A stretch of DNA of 21,559 nt from the IMG/VR virus record IMGVR_UViG_3300004807_000151, positions 1 through 21,559 of that record; one strand, given 5' to 3'. Of the stretch, positions 7,216-15,449 are shown one piece after another. The notes beneath the pieces were generated by a model. That model was not told where the DNA came from, did not search any database, and was given only the letters and a program-made list of their open reading frames with translations. The first letter of the stretch is position 1; each line of letters begins with the position of its first letter. Made by a program: the position numbers and the translations under genes. Source of the DNA: a virus.

Positions 7216-7890
7216 ATGTCCGGAATAAAACTATCACAATTACCAGCATTAACATCATTTAGTCCAACAGATACTAATATTTTGTTTTTGGTGGCGAATG
7301 AAAACGGAACACCAACTTCTCAGGCAGTAACCGCCAACACATTGTACTCGGTACTAACTTCCGGTAGTACAAACGAAGCGCAAGGTGCGTTCAATACTGC
7401 CAATATCGCTTACACTACAGCTAATATTGCTTACACTACAGCCAATTCGGCCTATACTACAGCTAACACTATGGTAAAAAAGGCCGGCGATACTATGACC
7501 GGCGCATTGGTTATTTCCAATACAACTACTTCTACGTCAAATACAACAGGAGCTTTAGTTGTTTCCGGAGGTATAGGTGTTAAAGGCAATGTATTCATTA
7601 GTGGCAATACTTACACAACATATATTAGCAGTCCTGTTGGATCAAGTGCAAATTTAATTCTCAATGCAGATGGTACAAATGATATTTTCATCACACCATC
7701 CACTCAACTTTTTTTACAAGATACTACGGCATCCACATCAAATTTAACAGGTGCATTGATAGTTGCGGGTGGTGTTGGTGTTTCTGGTAATGTCAATTGT
7801 AGTGCAACAATTAACGCAAACAATATGACATTAAATTCTGTGCCGGTGGCTAATTTTGTAACTATGTTGACTTTTAATTTAGCATTTTAA
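7216..7890 (+). CDS. Short tail-fibre-like virion protein with AYTTAN heptads
   Basis: A 224-residue protein. Residues 1-50 (MSGIKLSQLPALTSFSPTDT...) resemble the N-terminal attachment segment of phage fibres. Residues 58-85 are four AxxTANx heptads, the same repeat style as the fibre at the left edge of the window. KKAGDTMTGAL (88-98) is a widespread tail fibre motif. Two related beta-modules follow, STSNTTGALVVSGGIGVKG at about 106-124 and STSNLTGALIVAGGVGVSG at about 173-191. An AAAGG site 6 bases before the ATG acts as ribosome-binding site. It sits between gp15 and gp16, a position without a fibre gene in T4, so it is an inserted gene. Target and virion location are unknown. Confidence 0.7.
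   Translation: MSGIKLSQLPALTSFSPTDTNILFLVANENGTPTSQAVTANTLYSVLTSGSTNEAQGAFNTANIAYTTANIAYTTANSAYTTANTMVKKAGDTMTGALVISNTTTSTSNTTGALVVSGGIGVKGNVFISGNTYTTYISSPVGSSANLILNADGTNDIFITPSTQLFLQDTTASTSNLTGALIVAGGVGVSGNVNCSATINANNMTLNSVPVANFVTMLTFNLAF
7387..7470 (+). repeat. Four tandem 21-bp heptad repeats
   Basis: Four in-frame 21-base units encode AFNTANI, AYTTANI, AYTTANS and AYTTANT. The second to fourth units are nearly identical at DNA level (GCTTACACTACAGCTAAT-type), pointing to recent tandem duplication. Confidence 0.8.
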
Positions 7891-7895
7891 AAAAA

Positions 7896-7903
7896 TATAA
7901 ATA
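7896..7903 (+). promoter_or_regulatory. Late promoter motif TATAAATA
   Basis: Exact T4 late promoter consensus in the 46-base gap before the 7937 gene; distance to its ATG is 33 bases, leaving a leader of about 25 bases. Confidence 0.7.
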
Positions 7904-7936
7904 CCAAATCGGCGATCAAAAAGAGTAATCTGAAAT

Positions 7937-8380
7937 ATGAAACAATTATTATCATTCAGTCCAGTATTTAATCCAGCCACAGGAACTTTGGATTTTACAC
8001 AATATCCAGGTTTTAGTGTTAATAGATTATATGCAGTAATCAATGTAACTCAAAATTCTCCTTTATATGTTGCTGGTGCACCAGGTTATGGTATAGCAAA
8101 TACCATAGGTTCTGTAATTACACTATCAGCAAATACTTCTGCATATAGTACCACAGATAAAATAAATGTATATTATGATACTGATCCGGGTATTCAATCG
8201 AATACTGTGAAAGAGTATGGAGGATCGCTACAAGCGATGCAAGAAAGCATCGATCAAGTACTGGTTGAATTGAAGACCATGAATTTTATTTTAGCGCAAG
8301 GACTAAATATAAATATTGATGATATGCAAGCAATCAGAAATGATGTTAACAACATTCAGAACTCAAGTTCTGTATATTAA
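7937..8380 (+). CDS. Putative virion protein of unknown family
   Basis: A 147-residue protein. The first ~90 residues are a beta-rich domain (MKQLLSFSPVFNPATGTLDFTQYPGF, LYAVINVTQNSPLYVAGAPG, KINVYYDTDPG). The C-terminal ~55 residues (GSLQAMQESIDQVLVELKTMNFILAQGLN) form an amphipathic helix likely to coil. This arrangement of a small head plus coiled stem is typical of oligomeric phage appendage proteins. It has its own consensus late promoter and lies between a fibre-like gene and the 8410 gene. I do not recognise a named family; structural role is inferred from context. Confidence 0.6.
   Translation: MKQLLSFSPVFNPATGTLDFTQYPGFSVNRLYAVINVTQNSPLYVAGAPGYGIANTIGSVITLSANTSAYSTTDKINVYYDTDPGIQSNTVKEYGGSLQAMQESIDQVLVELKTMNFILAQGLNINIDDMQAIRNDVNNIQNSSSVY
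8308..8315 (+). promoter_or_regulatory. Candidate internal late promoter TATAAATA
   Basis: Exact late consensus inside the 3' part of the 7937 gene, 95 bases before the 8410 ATG. The flanking TATAAATATTGATGATATG is much like TATAAATATTGTGATGGTA before gene 18. It could drive the highly expressed-looking 8410 gene, but coding constraint (N-I-N-I) could also produce it by chance. Confidence 0.4.
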
Positions 8381-8409
8381 TAATTATTAATTAAAGAGGA
8401 TAAAAAACA

Positions 8410-9057
8410 ATGTTAATTCAAGGTCAAGTAGGCGCTCCGTCGTTGCAGGGTTCATTAGGTCCCGGTACAACTCCGGCTATTCGTCAGGGTCAGTTAGGTG
8501 ATGTAATTGTTAGTGAATTACACGGTCGTTATTATGAAACCAATTATCGTGGTTCACTTTTTGGTGCGGCACTTAATGCTATTACTGTAGGTTCTACCAA
8601 CATTACTCCAGTAAATGGTACTAACACCACTCCAATTTTCGCAATCTATAACCCTATCGGTTCTGGTAAGAATATCAGCATCGTAAAGGTTACACAGTCA
8701 TTAGTATCAGGAACACCAGGTGGTCCTTTACTTTGGAACGTAGTTGCTCTCCCACAGACAATCACAAACACAACCTATACCGTTCCATTCAACTTGTCTA
8801 CCCTAGCGCAGGCAGGTAGTATCGCTAAGTGCTGGACTCAGCAGGCTATTGGTTCAGCTACTGTATTAGGTACTGCATTCCGTACCGCTGGTGGTCAGGC
8901 TGCTATCGCAGCTGGTGCAGGTGTCAACTCTCTTGTTGAAGAATATGCAGGAGACTTCATCATTCCTCAGGGTGTTGCGGTTGCGCTTGTTGCTTATGCA
9001 GCTGGTACTTCACATATCCTAAGTGCATTTGTTGAATGGGAAGAAATTCCAGTTTAA
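8410..9057 (+). CDS. Putative abundant virion/decoration-type protein
   Basis: A 215-residue protein beginning MLIQGQVGAPSLQGSLGPGT...AIRQGQLGDVIVSELHGRYYETNYRG; the ELHGRYYE-type N-terminus is one I associate with uncharacterised structural proteins of many tailed phages. The remainder is beta-rich, small-residue-rich and ends in FVEWEEIPV. Ribosome-binding site AAAGAGG lies 9 bases upstream. Codon choice (GGT, CGT, GCT, GTT) is closer to the capsid gene 23 than to the neighbouring genes, the stop is doubled (TAATAA), and a strong terminator follows, all signs of a highly expressed virion component. Head decoration, neck whisker or fibre tip are possible; no function can be assigned from sequence. 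Confidence 0.65.
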   Translation: MLIQGQVGAPSLQGSLGPGTTPAIRQGQLGDVIVSELHGRYYETNYRGSLFGAALNAITVGSTNITPVNGTNTTPIFAIYNPIGSGKNISIVKVTQSLVSGTPGGPLLWNVVALPQTITNTTYTVPFNLSTLAQAGSIAKCWTQQAIGSATVLGTAFRTAGGQAAIAAGAGVNSLVEEYAGDFIIPQGVAVALVAYAAGTSHILSAFVEWEEIPV

Positions 9058-9078
9058 TAATAAACTGAAAAGAATAAG

Positions 9079-9103
9079 AAAACCGGCTTCGGCCGGTTTT
9101 TTT
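9079..9103 (+). terminator. Intrinsic terminator with TTCG tetraloop
   Basis: Nine-base-pair stem AAAACCGGC / GCCGGTTTT around a TTCG loop, running into seven T residues. It lies 21 bases after the 8410 stop and separates the fibre/virion cassette from the terminase genes. Confidence 0.9.
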
Positions 9104-9138
9104 ATATATAATGTATATTAATCAAATAATTACAAGTT

Positions 9139-9576
9139 ATGTCCAAATTTGAAAAAAGTATGGAAGAAATATTCGATATAGAACCATTCAATGGTAACCC
9201 GAATATTGATTCAGATAAAAAAGTCACAATATTACCTCCGAAACCACCATCATCAGATGTAGATTTATCGCAAGATTTATCAGATGCATATGAACAAACT
9301 AAAGACAACCTTCAAGATATCATAGACCAAGGTAAAGAGGCAATGGAGGAAATTCTTCAGATTGCCAAAGAAGGTCAACATCCTAGGGCATTTGAAGTTT
9401 ATTCTGGTCTACTCAAAAATGTAATTGATGCAAACAAAGAATTATTGAATGTTCAAAAACAAATGCGTGATATGGAAGGTAAAGGAAAAGAAACCAACAA
9501 TACACGAATAGACAAAGCTGTATTTGTTGGAACACCAGCCGAATTAAATAAATTATTAAAAGGTAAGTCAGAATAA
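9139..9576 (+). CDS. 16: Terminase small subunit gp16
   Basis: A 145-residue, charged, mainly helical protein directly before the large terminase, as in T4. The central part (about 45-115: AYEQTKDNLQDIIDQGKEAMEEILQIA, HPRAFEVYSGLLKNVIDANKELLNVQKQM) matches the coiled-coil core of gp16-type small terminases, which assemble into rings, recognise DNA and stimulate gp17. The N-terminal ~40 residues are acidic and proline-rich, likely disordered. No clear Shine-Dalgarno precedes the ATG. A TATAAT-like stretch just after the upstream terminator (9105-9111) may be its promoter. The stop overlaps the gene 17 ATG (TAATG). Confidence 0.85.
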   Translation: MSKFEKSMEEIFDIEPFNGNPNIDSDKKVTILPPKPPSSDVDLSQDLSDAYEQTKDNLQDIIDQGKEAMEEILQIAKEGQHPRAFEVYSGLLKNVIDANKELLNVQKQMRDMEGKGKETNNTRIDKAVFVGTPAELNKLLKGKSE

Positions 9577-11249
9577 TGAAAACTACTTATCGTGATAATC
9601 CACATTTAAGAAGAGAAGGTGTAAATCTAAATTACACACAAGAACAACTTGATGAGTATATCAAATGTTCTAGAGACCCCATATATTTTGCAACAAACTA
9701 TATCAATATTATTACACTTGATCATGGTATTGTAAAATTTGATATGTGGGACTTCCAGAAGGACATGATTAGTACCTTCCACAAAAATAGATTCACTATT
9801 ACAAAATGTCCACGGCAGGTAGGTAAAACCACAGTTTCGATTGCATATCTACTTTGGGTTATTCTATTTCAAGATGATCAAAAGATTGCCATTCTTGCAA
9901 ATAGAGGTAAGACTGCAATTGGTATTTTGGCCAAACTTCAATTGGCATACGAAAATTTACCTATGTGGTTACAACAAGGTGTTGTGGAATGGAACAAATC
10001 TAGTATTGAGTTAGAAAATCATTCAATCATTGTTGCAGACTCCACATCATCATCAGCTGCTCGTTCTGGTTCATATAACATCGTATTCTTGGACGAATTT
10101 GCTTTCGTACCATCAAACATTGCAACAGACTTCTTCACATCAGTTTATCCTGTAATCACATCAGGTACAACAACAAAGATTATTATTGTTTCTACACCAA
10201 ATGGTATGAATCTATTCTACAAATTGTGGATGGATGCAATTAACAAAAGAAACAATTATGTTCCGTTTGAAGTTCACTGGTCGATGGTTCCAGGAAGAGA
10301 TGAGAACTGGAAAGAAGAAACAATTAGAAATACCTCAGAAAGACAGTTTGAACAAGAATTTGAAACACTATTCTTAGGAAGTTCAAATACACTAGTCTCT
10401 GGTAAAAAATTACAAACCATGGTATATCGTGATCCTATTGCTGAACACGATATGATAAAGATATATGAGCATCCAATTAAAGAGGATGGTGAAACAAACC
10501 TCAAAGATCATCTATATTGTATATCTGTAGATGTTTCAGAAGGTAAGAATATGGATTCATCAGCATTTTCTGTAATTGATATTTCTACCACGCCATACAA
10601 ACAGGTTGCAACTTTCAAGAATCCTTTAGTATCACCATTATTGTTACCAACCTACATTTATAATGCGGCCAGATACTATAATGATGCATACATTCTAGTT
10701 GAGATAAATAATAATCCACAGGTTGCTGATATTATACATCAGGATTTAGAATATGAGAACCTGTTGAAAGTTTTCACCGGAAACAAAAAACCCCAGCAGT
10801 TGTCAGCAGGATTTGCTAGAGGCATACAAATGGGATTGAAAATGTCTCCACAAGTGAAAAAAATTGGTTGTTCGAATCTAAAAACATTAATTGAAACAGA
10901 CAAATTACAAATTAATGATTTCGATACTTACTCTGAGTTAACCACTTTTGTTGCTGATAAAAATTCGTTTAAGGCCGAACCTGATGCGAATGATGACCTT
11001 GTAATGTCTCTGGTTATATTTGCATGGGCAGCAACACAAAAGTATTTTAGAGAAATTGTATCACACGATTTGAGAAAGCAATTACAACTTGAAACGATGA
11101 ATCAATATGATGAAGATACTTTACCAGCACCGATCATTGATGATGGATTGGATCATCCATTTGAAGTGTTTGATGGTGACGTTTGGGAAAAAGCAGATTC
11201 TAATCAGCCATATGCAGCTTTCATAAAAGATGCTATAAGGAGATTGTAA
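9576..11249 (+). CDS. 17: Terminase large subunit gp17 (packaging ATPase-nuclease)
   Basis: A 557-residue motor that packages DNA into proheads and cuts concatemers. Walker A is CPRQVGKTT at residues 78-86 (the R-Q-x-G-K-T form of T4 gp17), Walker B is VFLDE at 170-174 with catalytic E174, and STPNG at 206-210 is the coupling motif. The C-terminal RNase H-like nuclease has its acidic residues at D319 (ISVDVSEG), E376 (LVEINNN) and D473/D474 (NDDLVMSL). All key residues are intact. T4 gp17 is about 610 residues; the shorter length lies mainly at the N-terminus and C-terminal tail. It overlaps gp16 by one base. Confidence 0.97.
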   Translation: MKTTYRDNPHLRREGVNLNYTQEQLDEYIKCSRDPIYFATNYINIITLDHGIVKFDMWDFQKDMISTFHKNRFTITKCPRQVGKTTVSIAYLLWVILFQDDQKIAILANRGKTAIGILAKLQLAYENLPMWLQQGVVEWNKSSIELENHSIIVADSTSSSAARSGSYNIVFLDEFAFVPSNIATDFFTSVYPVITSGTTTKIIIVSTPNGMNLFYKLWMDAINKRNNYVPFEVHWSMVPGRDENWKEETIRNTSERQFEQEFETLFLGSSNTLVSGKKLQTMVYRDPIAEHDMIKIYEHPIKEDGETNLKDHLYCISVDVSEGKNMDSSAFSVIDISTTPYKQVATFKNPLVSPLLLPTYIYNAARYYNDAYILVEINNNPQVADIIHQDLEYENLLKVFTGNKKPQQLSAGFARGIQMGLKMSPQVKKIGCSNLKTLIETDKLQINDFDTYSELTTFVADKNSFKAEPDANDDLVMSLVIFAWAATQKYFREIVSHDLRKQLQLETMNQYDEDTLPAPIIDDGLDHPFEVFDGDVWEKADSNQPYAAFIKDAIRRL

Positions 11250-11260
11250 AACTATAACAT

Positions 11261-11268
11261 TATAAATA
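11261..11268 (+). promoter_or_regulatory. Late promoter motif TATAAATA (gene 18)
   Basis: Exact T4 late consensus in the 78-base gap after gene 17, 67 bases before the sheath ATG. The remaining leader ends in TTTAGGAGATAAAA, a strong ribosome-binding site. Confidence 0.75.
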
Positions 11269-11327
11269 TTGTGATGGTATTTAAGAACAAAATTACCTGT
11301 AAACTAATAATAATTTAGGAGATAAAA

Positions 11328-13043
11328 ATGGCATTTCAAATTTCTCCCGGCGTAAATGTTTCCGAAATCGATTTAACTACTGTCGTACCTTCGGTTTTAA
11401 CTACAGCTGGTGCGTATGCCGGATCATTTAAGTGGGGTCCTGCAAATAAGATTATTCTGGTTGATAGTGAAATCACTCTATCAAAGACTTTCGGAACACC
11501 AGATTCCAACTCAGCGGTTTCATTCTTTACTGCTGCTAATTTCTTAGCATATGGTAACAATTTAAGTGTTGTTCGTGCTGTTGGATCAAATACATTTAAT
11601 GCTGATGCGAATACAACTGGTACAAATATTCAGGTTTCAAATTCAGATGTATTCCAGTATACATTATTAGGAACAAATAATAACAATGCATATGGCGCCT
11701 TCATGGCAAGATATCCAGGTGCATTAGGTAATTCACTATCTGTTGTTGTAGTTGATACAGGAAGTAATCTTCGTTCCGACCTTTTCACCAGTGCTCCTGG
11801 AACATCAACTTACGTTTCTAACAATGGCGGCGCTAACGATGAAATTCACATTGCTGTTGTTGATACTGGCGGTCTTTTCACTGGTACAAAAAATACTGTA
11901 CTAGAAACTTTCCCGTTTGTATCTAAAGCGGTTGATGCAATCAATGTGAACGGAAATTCTTCAAATTATTACAAGCAAGTTATCTTTAATAATTCTAAGT
12001 ACATTTATGCAGTAGACCCTGTTGACTATGCAAACACTAATGCAACTTGGGGTAAAACCGCTTCAGGTACAACTTTCGGTCAAATATCATTAACTACTTC
12101 TGGTTATTCAGGAAATAGCACAACAATTACTCTTTCTTCTGGTGCAGATGATACTGTTACTGATGCTAACAGAAATTCCGCTTACTCTTTATTCTCAAAC
12201 AAAGAAACTGTTGATATTTCATTGGTATTAACTGGCGGGCACAGCACAGCAGTACAACAATATGTCATCGACAATATTGCCACTTCTAGAGCAGATTGTA
12301 TTGCATTCATTTCTCCTCCACAAACAGCGGTTGTAAACCAATCAGGTATGGAAGTTTCTAACATTCAAACTTGGTTGACAGCTCTTTCTCGTAGTTCTTC
12401 TTATGTTGTGGTTGATTCCGGATGGAAGTATCAATTTGACGTTTACAACAATGTATATCGTTGGATTCCATTGAACGGCGACATTGCTGGATTATGTGTT
12501 CGTACCGATTCAACAAATGATCCTTGGTATTCTCCAGCTGGATTTAACCGTGGTGCCATTAAAAATGCAATTAAACTTGCATGGAACCCAACAAAATCAT
12601 ATCGTGATACATTATATGCCGCCGGTGTTAATCCTGTAGTGTCATTCCCAGGTCAAGGAATTGTACTATTCGGTGATAAAACTCTACAGAGCAAACCATC
12701 CGCATTTGATCACATCAATGTTCGTAGATTGTTCATTGTTCTTGAAAAAGCAATTTCTAAAGCTGCACAATCTTCTCTATTTGAATTTAACGATACGTTT
12801 ACCAGAACACAATTCGTTTCTCTTGTTACACCTTACTTGAGAGATGTTCAGGGTCGTCGTGGTATTACTGACTTCAAGGTTGTTTGTGATACAACAAATA
12901 ACACTCAACAAGTCATTGATTCAAATCAATTCGTTGGAGACATTTACATCAAACCAGCACGTTCAATCAACTACATTCAGTTGAACTTTATTGCTGTTGG
13001 TACTGGTGTTGACTTCAATACCATTGTTGGCCAAACTGGTTAA
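11328..13043 (+). CDS. 18: Tail sheath protein gp18
   Basis: A 571-residue contractile sheath subunit. The N-terminus MAFQISPGVNVSEIDLTTVVPSV with KWGPANKIILVDSE is characteristic of T4-like sheaths, and the C-terminal part carries PWYSPAGFNRG, LRDVQGRRGITDF and the final DIYIKPARSINYIQLNF strand region that interlocks neighbouring subunits. It is shorter than T4 gp18 (659 residues); the shortening falls in the outward-facing middle domains. Strong AGGAG site and its own late promoter fit the high copy number required. The next gene encodes the tube that fills the sheath. Confidence 0.95.
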   Translation: MAFQISPGVNVSEIDLTTVVPSVLTTAGAYAGSFKWGPANKIILVDSEITLSKTFGTPDSNSAVSFFTAANFLAYGNNLSVVRAVGSNTFNADANTTGTNIQVSNSDVFQYTLLGTNNNNAYGAFMARYPGALGNSLSVVVVDTGSNLRSDLFTSAPGTSTYVSNNGGANDEIHIAVVDTGGLFTGTKNTVLETFPFVSKAVDAINVNGNSSNYYKQVIFNNSKYIYAVDPVDYANTNATWGKTASGTTFGQISLTTSGYSGNSTTITLSSGADDTVTDANRNSAYSLFSNKETVDISLVLTGGHSTAVQQYVIDNIATSRADCIAFISPPQTAVVNQSGMEVSNIQTWLTALSRSSSYVVVDSGWKYQFDVYNNVYRWIPLNGDIAGLCVRTDSTNDPWYSPAGFNRGAIKNAIKLAWNPTKSYRDTLYAAGVNPVVSFPGQGIVLFGDKTLQSKPSAFDHINVRRLFIVLEKAISKAAQSSLFEFNDTFTRTQFVSLVTPYLRDVQGRRGITDFKVVCDTTNNTQQVIDSNQFVGDIYIKPARSINYIQLNFIAVGTGVDFNTIVGQTG

Positions 13044-13049
13044 TAAATA
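13042..13049 (+). promoter_or_regulatory. Late promoter-like motif AATAAATA (gene 19)
   Basis: One mismatch to TATAAATA, overlapping the gene 18 stop and 28 bases before the tube gene ATG; TAGGAG ribosome-binding site follows. Confidence 0.45.
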
Positions 13050-13069
13050 TTAAAAAATAGGAGAAAACA

Positions 13070-13612
13070 ATGGCATTTAATGTAGCGGAATTTAGATCGC
13101 AATTAATTGGAGACGGTGCTCGTCCCAATTTATTTTCGGTTTCATTAGTATTTCCAATCATAGCAAACGATGGAGCTCGAGCCGGACAAACAGCACAATT
13201 TATGGCTAAAGCGGCTCAATTACCGGGTTCATCAATCGGTTCTATTCCAATGTATTATTTTGGTCGTGAAATGAAATTTGCTGGAAACAGAACATTTGCT
13301 GATTGGACAGTCCAAATTATCAATGATGAAAATTTCTTAATTCGTAATGCACTGGAAAGTTGGATGAATGCTATCAACAGCAACCAGGGTAATGTTCGTT
13401 CGGCATCAGCGACAAATTCTTCAAATTATACCTCTGATGCGGCAGTTTCACAATATGGAAAAACTGGTAATGTACTAAAGAAGTACAATTTTGTTGGTAT
13501 GTTCCCAATTGATATTGCACCTATTGATCTTGATTGGGGTTCTAATGATACGATTGAAGAGTACTCAGTAACATTTGCTTACCAGTACTGGACAAACGAT
13601 CAAACATCCTAA
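13070..13612 (+). CDS. 19: Tail tube protein gp19
   Basis: A 180-residue tube subunit (T4 gp19 is 163). MAFNVAEFRSQLIGDGARPNLFSVSLVFP, then AAQLPGSSIGSIPMYYFGREMKFAGNRTFADWTVQIINDENF, is the typical gp19 pattern, ending with DTIEEYSVTFAYQYW. It polymerises into the inner tube through which DNA passes. It follows gp18 and is closed by a terminator. TAGGAG lies 8 bases before the ATG. Confidence 0.95.
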   Translation: MAFNVAEFRSQLIGDGARPNLFSVSLVFPIIANDGARAGQTAQFMAKAAQLPGSSIGSIPMYYFGREMKFAGNRTFADWTVQIINDENFLIRNALESWMNAINSNQGNVRSASATNSSNYTSDAAVSQYGKTGNVLKKYNFVGMFPIDIAPIDLDWGSNDTIEEYSVTFAYQYWTNDQTS

Positions 13613-13625
13613 TAATGTTTTTTAT

Positions 13626-13652
13626 ATGGAGGGCTTCGGCCCTCCATTTTTT
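13626..13652 (+). terminator. Intrinsic terminator with TTCG tetraloop after gene 19
   Basis: Nine-base-pair stem ATGGAGGGC / GCCCTCCAT around TTCG, followed by a run of T. It ends the sheath-tube unit and separates it from the portal gene. Confidence 0.9.
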
Positions 13653-13669
13653 GAGTTTGGAAATAATAT

Positions 13670-15427
13670 ATGTCAACACTAAATAAATTTTCACTTTTTG
13701 GTTTTACGATTTCTAGAGCCAAGTCTGAAGAAGATCAGGCGGTTCAACAGTCGTTTAGTCCACCCACAAACGATGATGGTGCATTAACCATTACATCGGC
13801 TGCATACTATGGAACTTACGTTGATTTGGATGGTACTGCCAAAAATGAGGTAGAATTAATTTCTCGTTACAGAGAAATGGCAATGCAACCAGAAATTGAG
13901 TCTGCAATCGATGATATTATCAATGAAGCCATATGTCAAGATGACGATGGCAAAACAATAAAGATTGTTCTTGATGATTTACAACAACCAGATAAAATCA
14001 AGAAAGCAATCAAAGCTGAATTTCAAACAGTTTTAAAATTAATGAATTTCAATAATATGGCTGCGGATATTTTCCGTAGGTATTACGTTGATGGACGTAT
14101 GTACTATCACATCATTATTGATAGAGAAAAACCTCAAGAAGGAATCAAAGAATTACGATATATTGACCCTAGAAAATTACGCCGTGTTCGTGAAATCAAA
14201 AAGAAAAAGGATGAACGTACCGGTGTTGATATGATGAATGTTATCAACGATTACTACATCTACAATGACAAAGTTATATCAGGTTCTTCGTCAAATTATG
14301 GTCCTGTTGGAGTCAGAATCACTCCAGATTCTATTATCTCTGTTGTATCCGGTCTTATGGACTCTAGGCGCTCTGTGGTACTGTCTTATCTCCACAAAGC
14401 AATTAAGCCTTTAAACCAGTTACGCATGATCGAAGATGCTACAGTCATCTATCGTATTTCAAGAGCACCAGAACGCAGAATTTTCTACATCGACGTTGGT
14501 AATCTACCAAAGTTAAAGGCAGAACAATATCTTCGTGATATCATGGTAAAATACAAGAATAAACTTGTATATGATGCTAACACAGGTGAAGTTCGTGATG
14601 ATCGTAAGTTTATGTCAATGATGGAAGATTTCTGGTTACCCCGGAGAGAAGGTGGCAAAGGCACAGAAATCTCCACTCTACCAGGCGGACAAAACCTAGG
14701 TGAACTAGAGGATGTAAAGTATTTTGAGCGTAAACTATACAAATCACTCAATGTTCCTATTTCCAGACTTGAACCTAATCAAGGATTCTCAATTGGTCGT
14801 GTCGCAGAAGTCACCAGGGACGAATTAAAGTTCTCCAAGTTCGTAGATAGACTACGCAACAAATTCTCTGATGTGTTCGACCAGGCATTGCGGGTACAAT
14901 GTGTACTCAAAGGTATTTGTACCGCAGATGAATGGGATGACTTTAAAGAACATGTGTACTTTGATTTCATTCAAGACAACAACTTCACAGAGTTAAAAGA
15001 CGCCGAATTGATGAAAGAAAGGCTCGATCTTTTAGGTGCTGTCGATCCTTACACCGGCCGTTATTACTCACAAGCATGGATTCAACGTAACGTTCTTCGT
15101 ATGACAGATGATGAAATTGAAGAAATGCAGAAAGAAATTGATATGGAAAAAGAAGCAGGCCTTGGAATACCTGTTGAAGTTACTAATCAGGTAGCGTCAC
15201 AACAAATGGTGGGCGACATTGAAGCTGAACAACAAGCTGGCATGGCACAACATCAAGCCGGACTGGATGCCCAATTAGCTAAGGCCGAATCTGGACAAAT
15301 TACAAAAAGTAAAAATCCAGTAGCAACAAAGAAAAAGGATGATCGTCCAAGTAAGATAGATTATCCAAACCCACAGTTTGAAGACCAAGAGTCTGGTACG
15401 TTCATTAAACTGAAACAATTACTATAA
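13670..15427 (+). CDS. 20: Portal protein gp20
   Basis: A 585-residue portal (T4 gp20 is 524) that forms the dodecameric vertex for DNA entry and initiates head assembly. Recognisable gp20 segments include ELISRYREMAMQPEIESAID near residue 62, EGIKELRYIDPRKLRRVREI near 156, DATVIYRISRAPERRIFYIDVGNLPK near 257 and PGGQNLGELEDVKYFERKLY near 338. The C-terminal ~80 residues are Q/A- then K-rich and probably disordered, accounting for the extra length. There is only a weak GGA ribosome-binding site upstream. A late promoter motif overlaps its stop codon and serves the next gene. Confidence 0.95.
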   Translation: MSTLNKFSLFGFTISRAKSEEDQAVQQSFSPPTNDDGALTITSAAYYGTYVDLDGTAKNEVELISRYREMAMQPEIESAIDDIINEAICQDDDGKTIKIVLDDLQQPDKIKKAIKAEFQTVLKLMNFNNMAADIFRRYYVDGRMYYHIIIDREKPQEGIKELRYIDPRKLRRVREIKKKKDERTGVDMMNVINDYYIYNDKVISGSSSNYGPVGVRITPDSIISVVSGLMDSRRSVVLSYLHKAIKPLNQLRMIEDATVIYRISRAPERRIFYIDVGNLPKLKAEQYLRDIMVKYKNKLVYDANTGEVRDDRKFMSMMEDFWLPRREGGKGTEISTLPGGQNLGELEDVKYFERKLYKSLNVPISRLEPNQGFSIGRVAEVTRDELKFSKFVDRLRNKFSDVFDQALRVQCVLKGICTADEWDDFKEHVYFDFIQDNNFTELKDAELMKERLDLLGAVDPYTGRYYSQAWIQRNVLRMTDDEIEEMQKEIDMEKEAGLGIPVEVTNQVASQQMVGDIEAEQQAGMAQHQAGLDAQLAKAESGQITKSKNPVATKKKDDRPSKIDYPNPQFEDQESGTFIKLKQLL

Positions 15428-15430
15428 ATA
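15423..15430 (+). promoter_or_regulatory. Late promoter motif TATAAATA (prohead core gene)
   Basis: Exact late consensus overlapping the gene 20 stop codon, 27 bases before the ATG at 15450. The stop codon TAA is part of the motif. Confidence 0.65.
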
Positions 15431-15449
15431 ATCTTATTTGGAGATAAAA

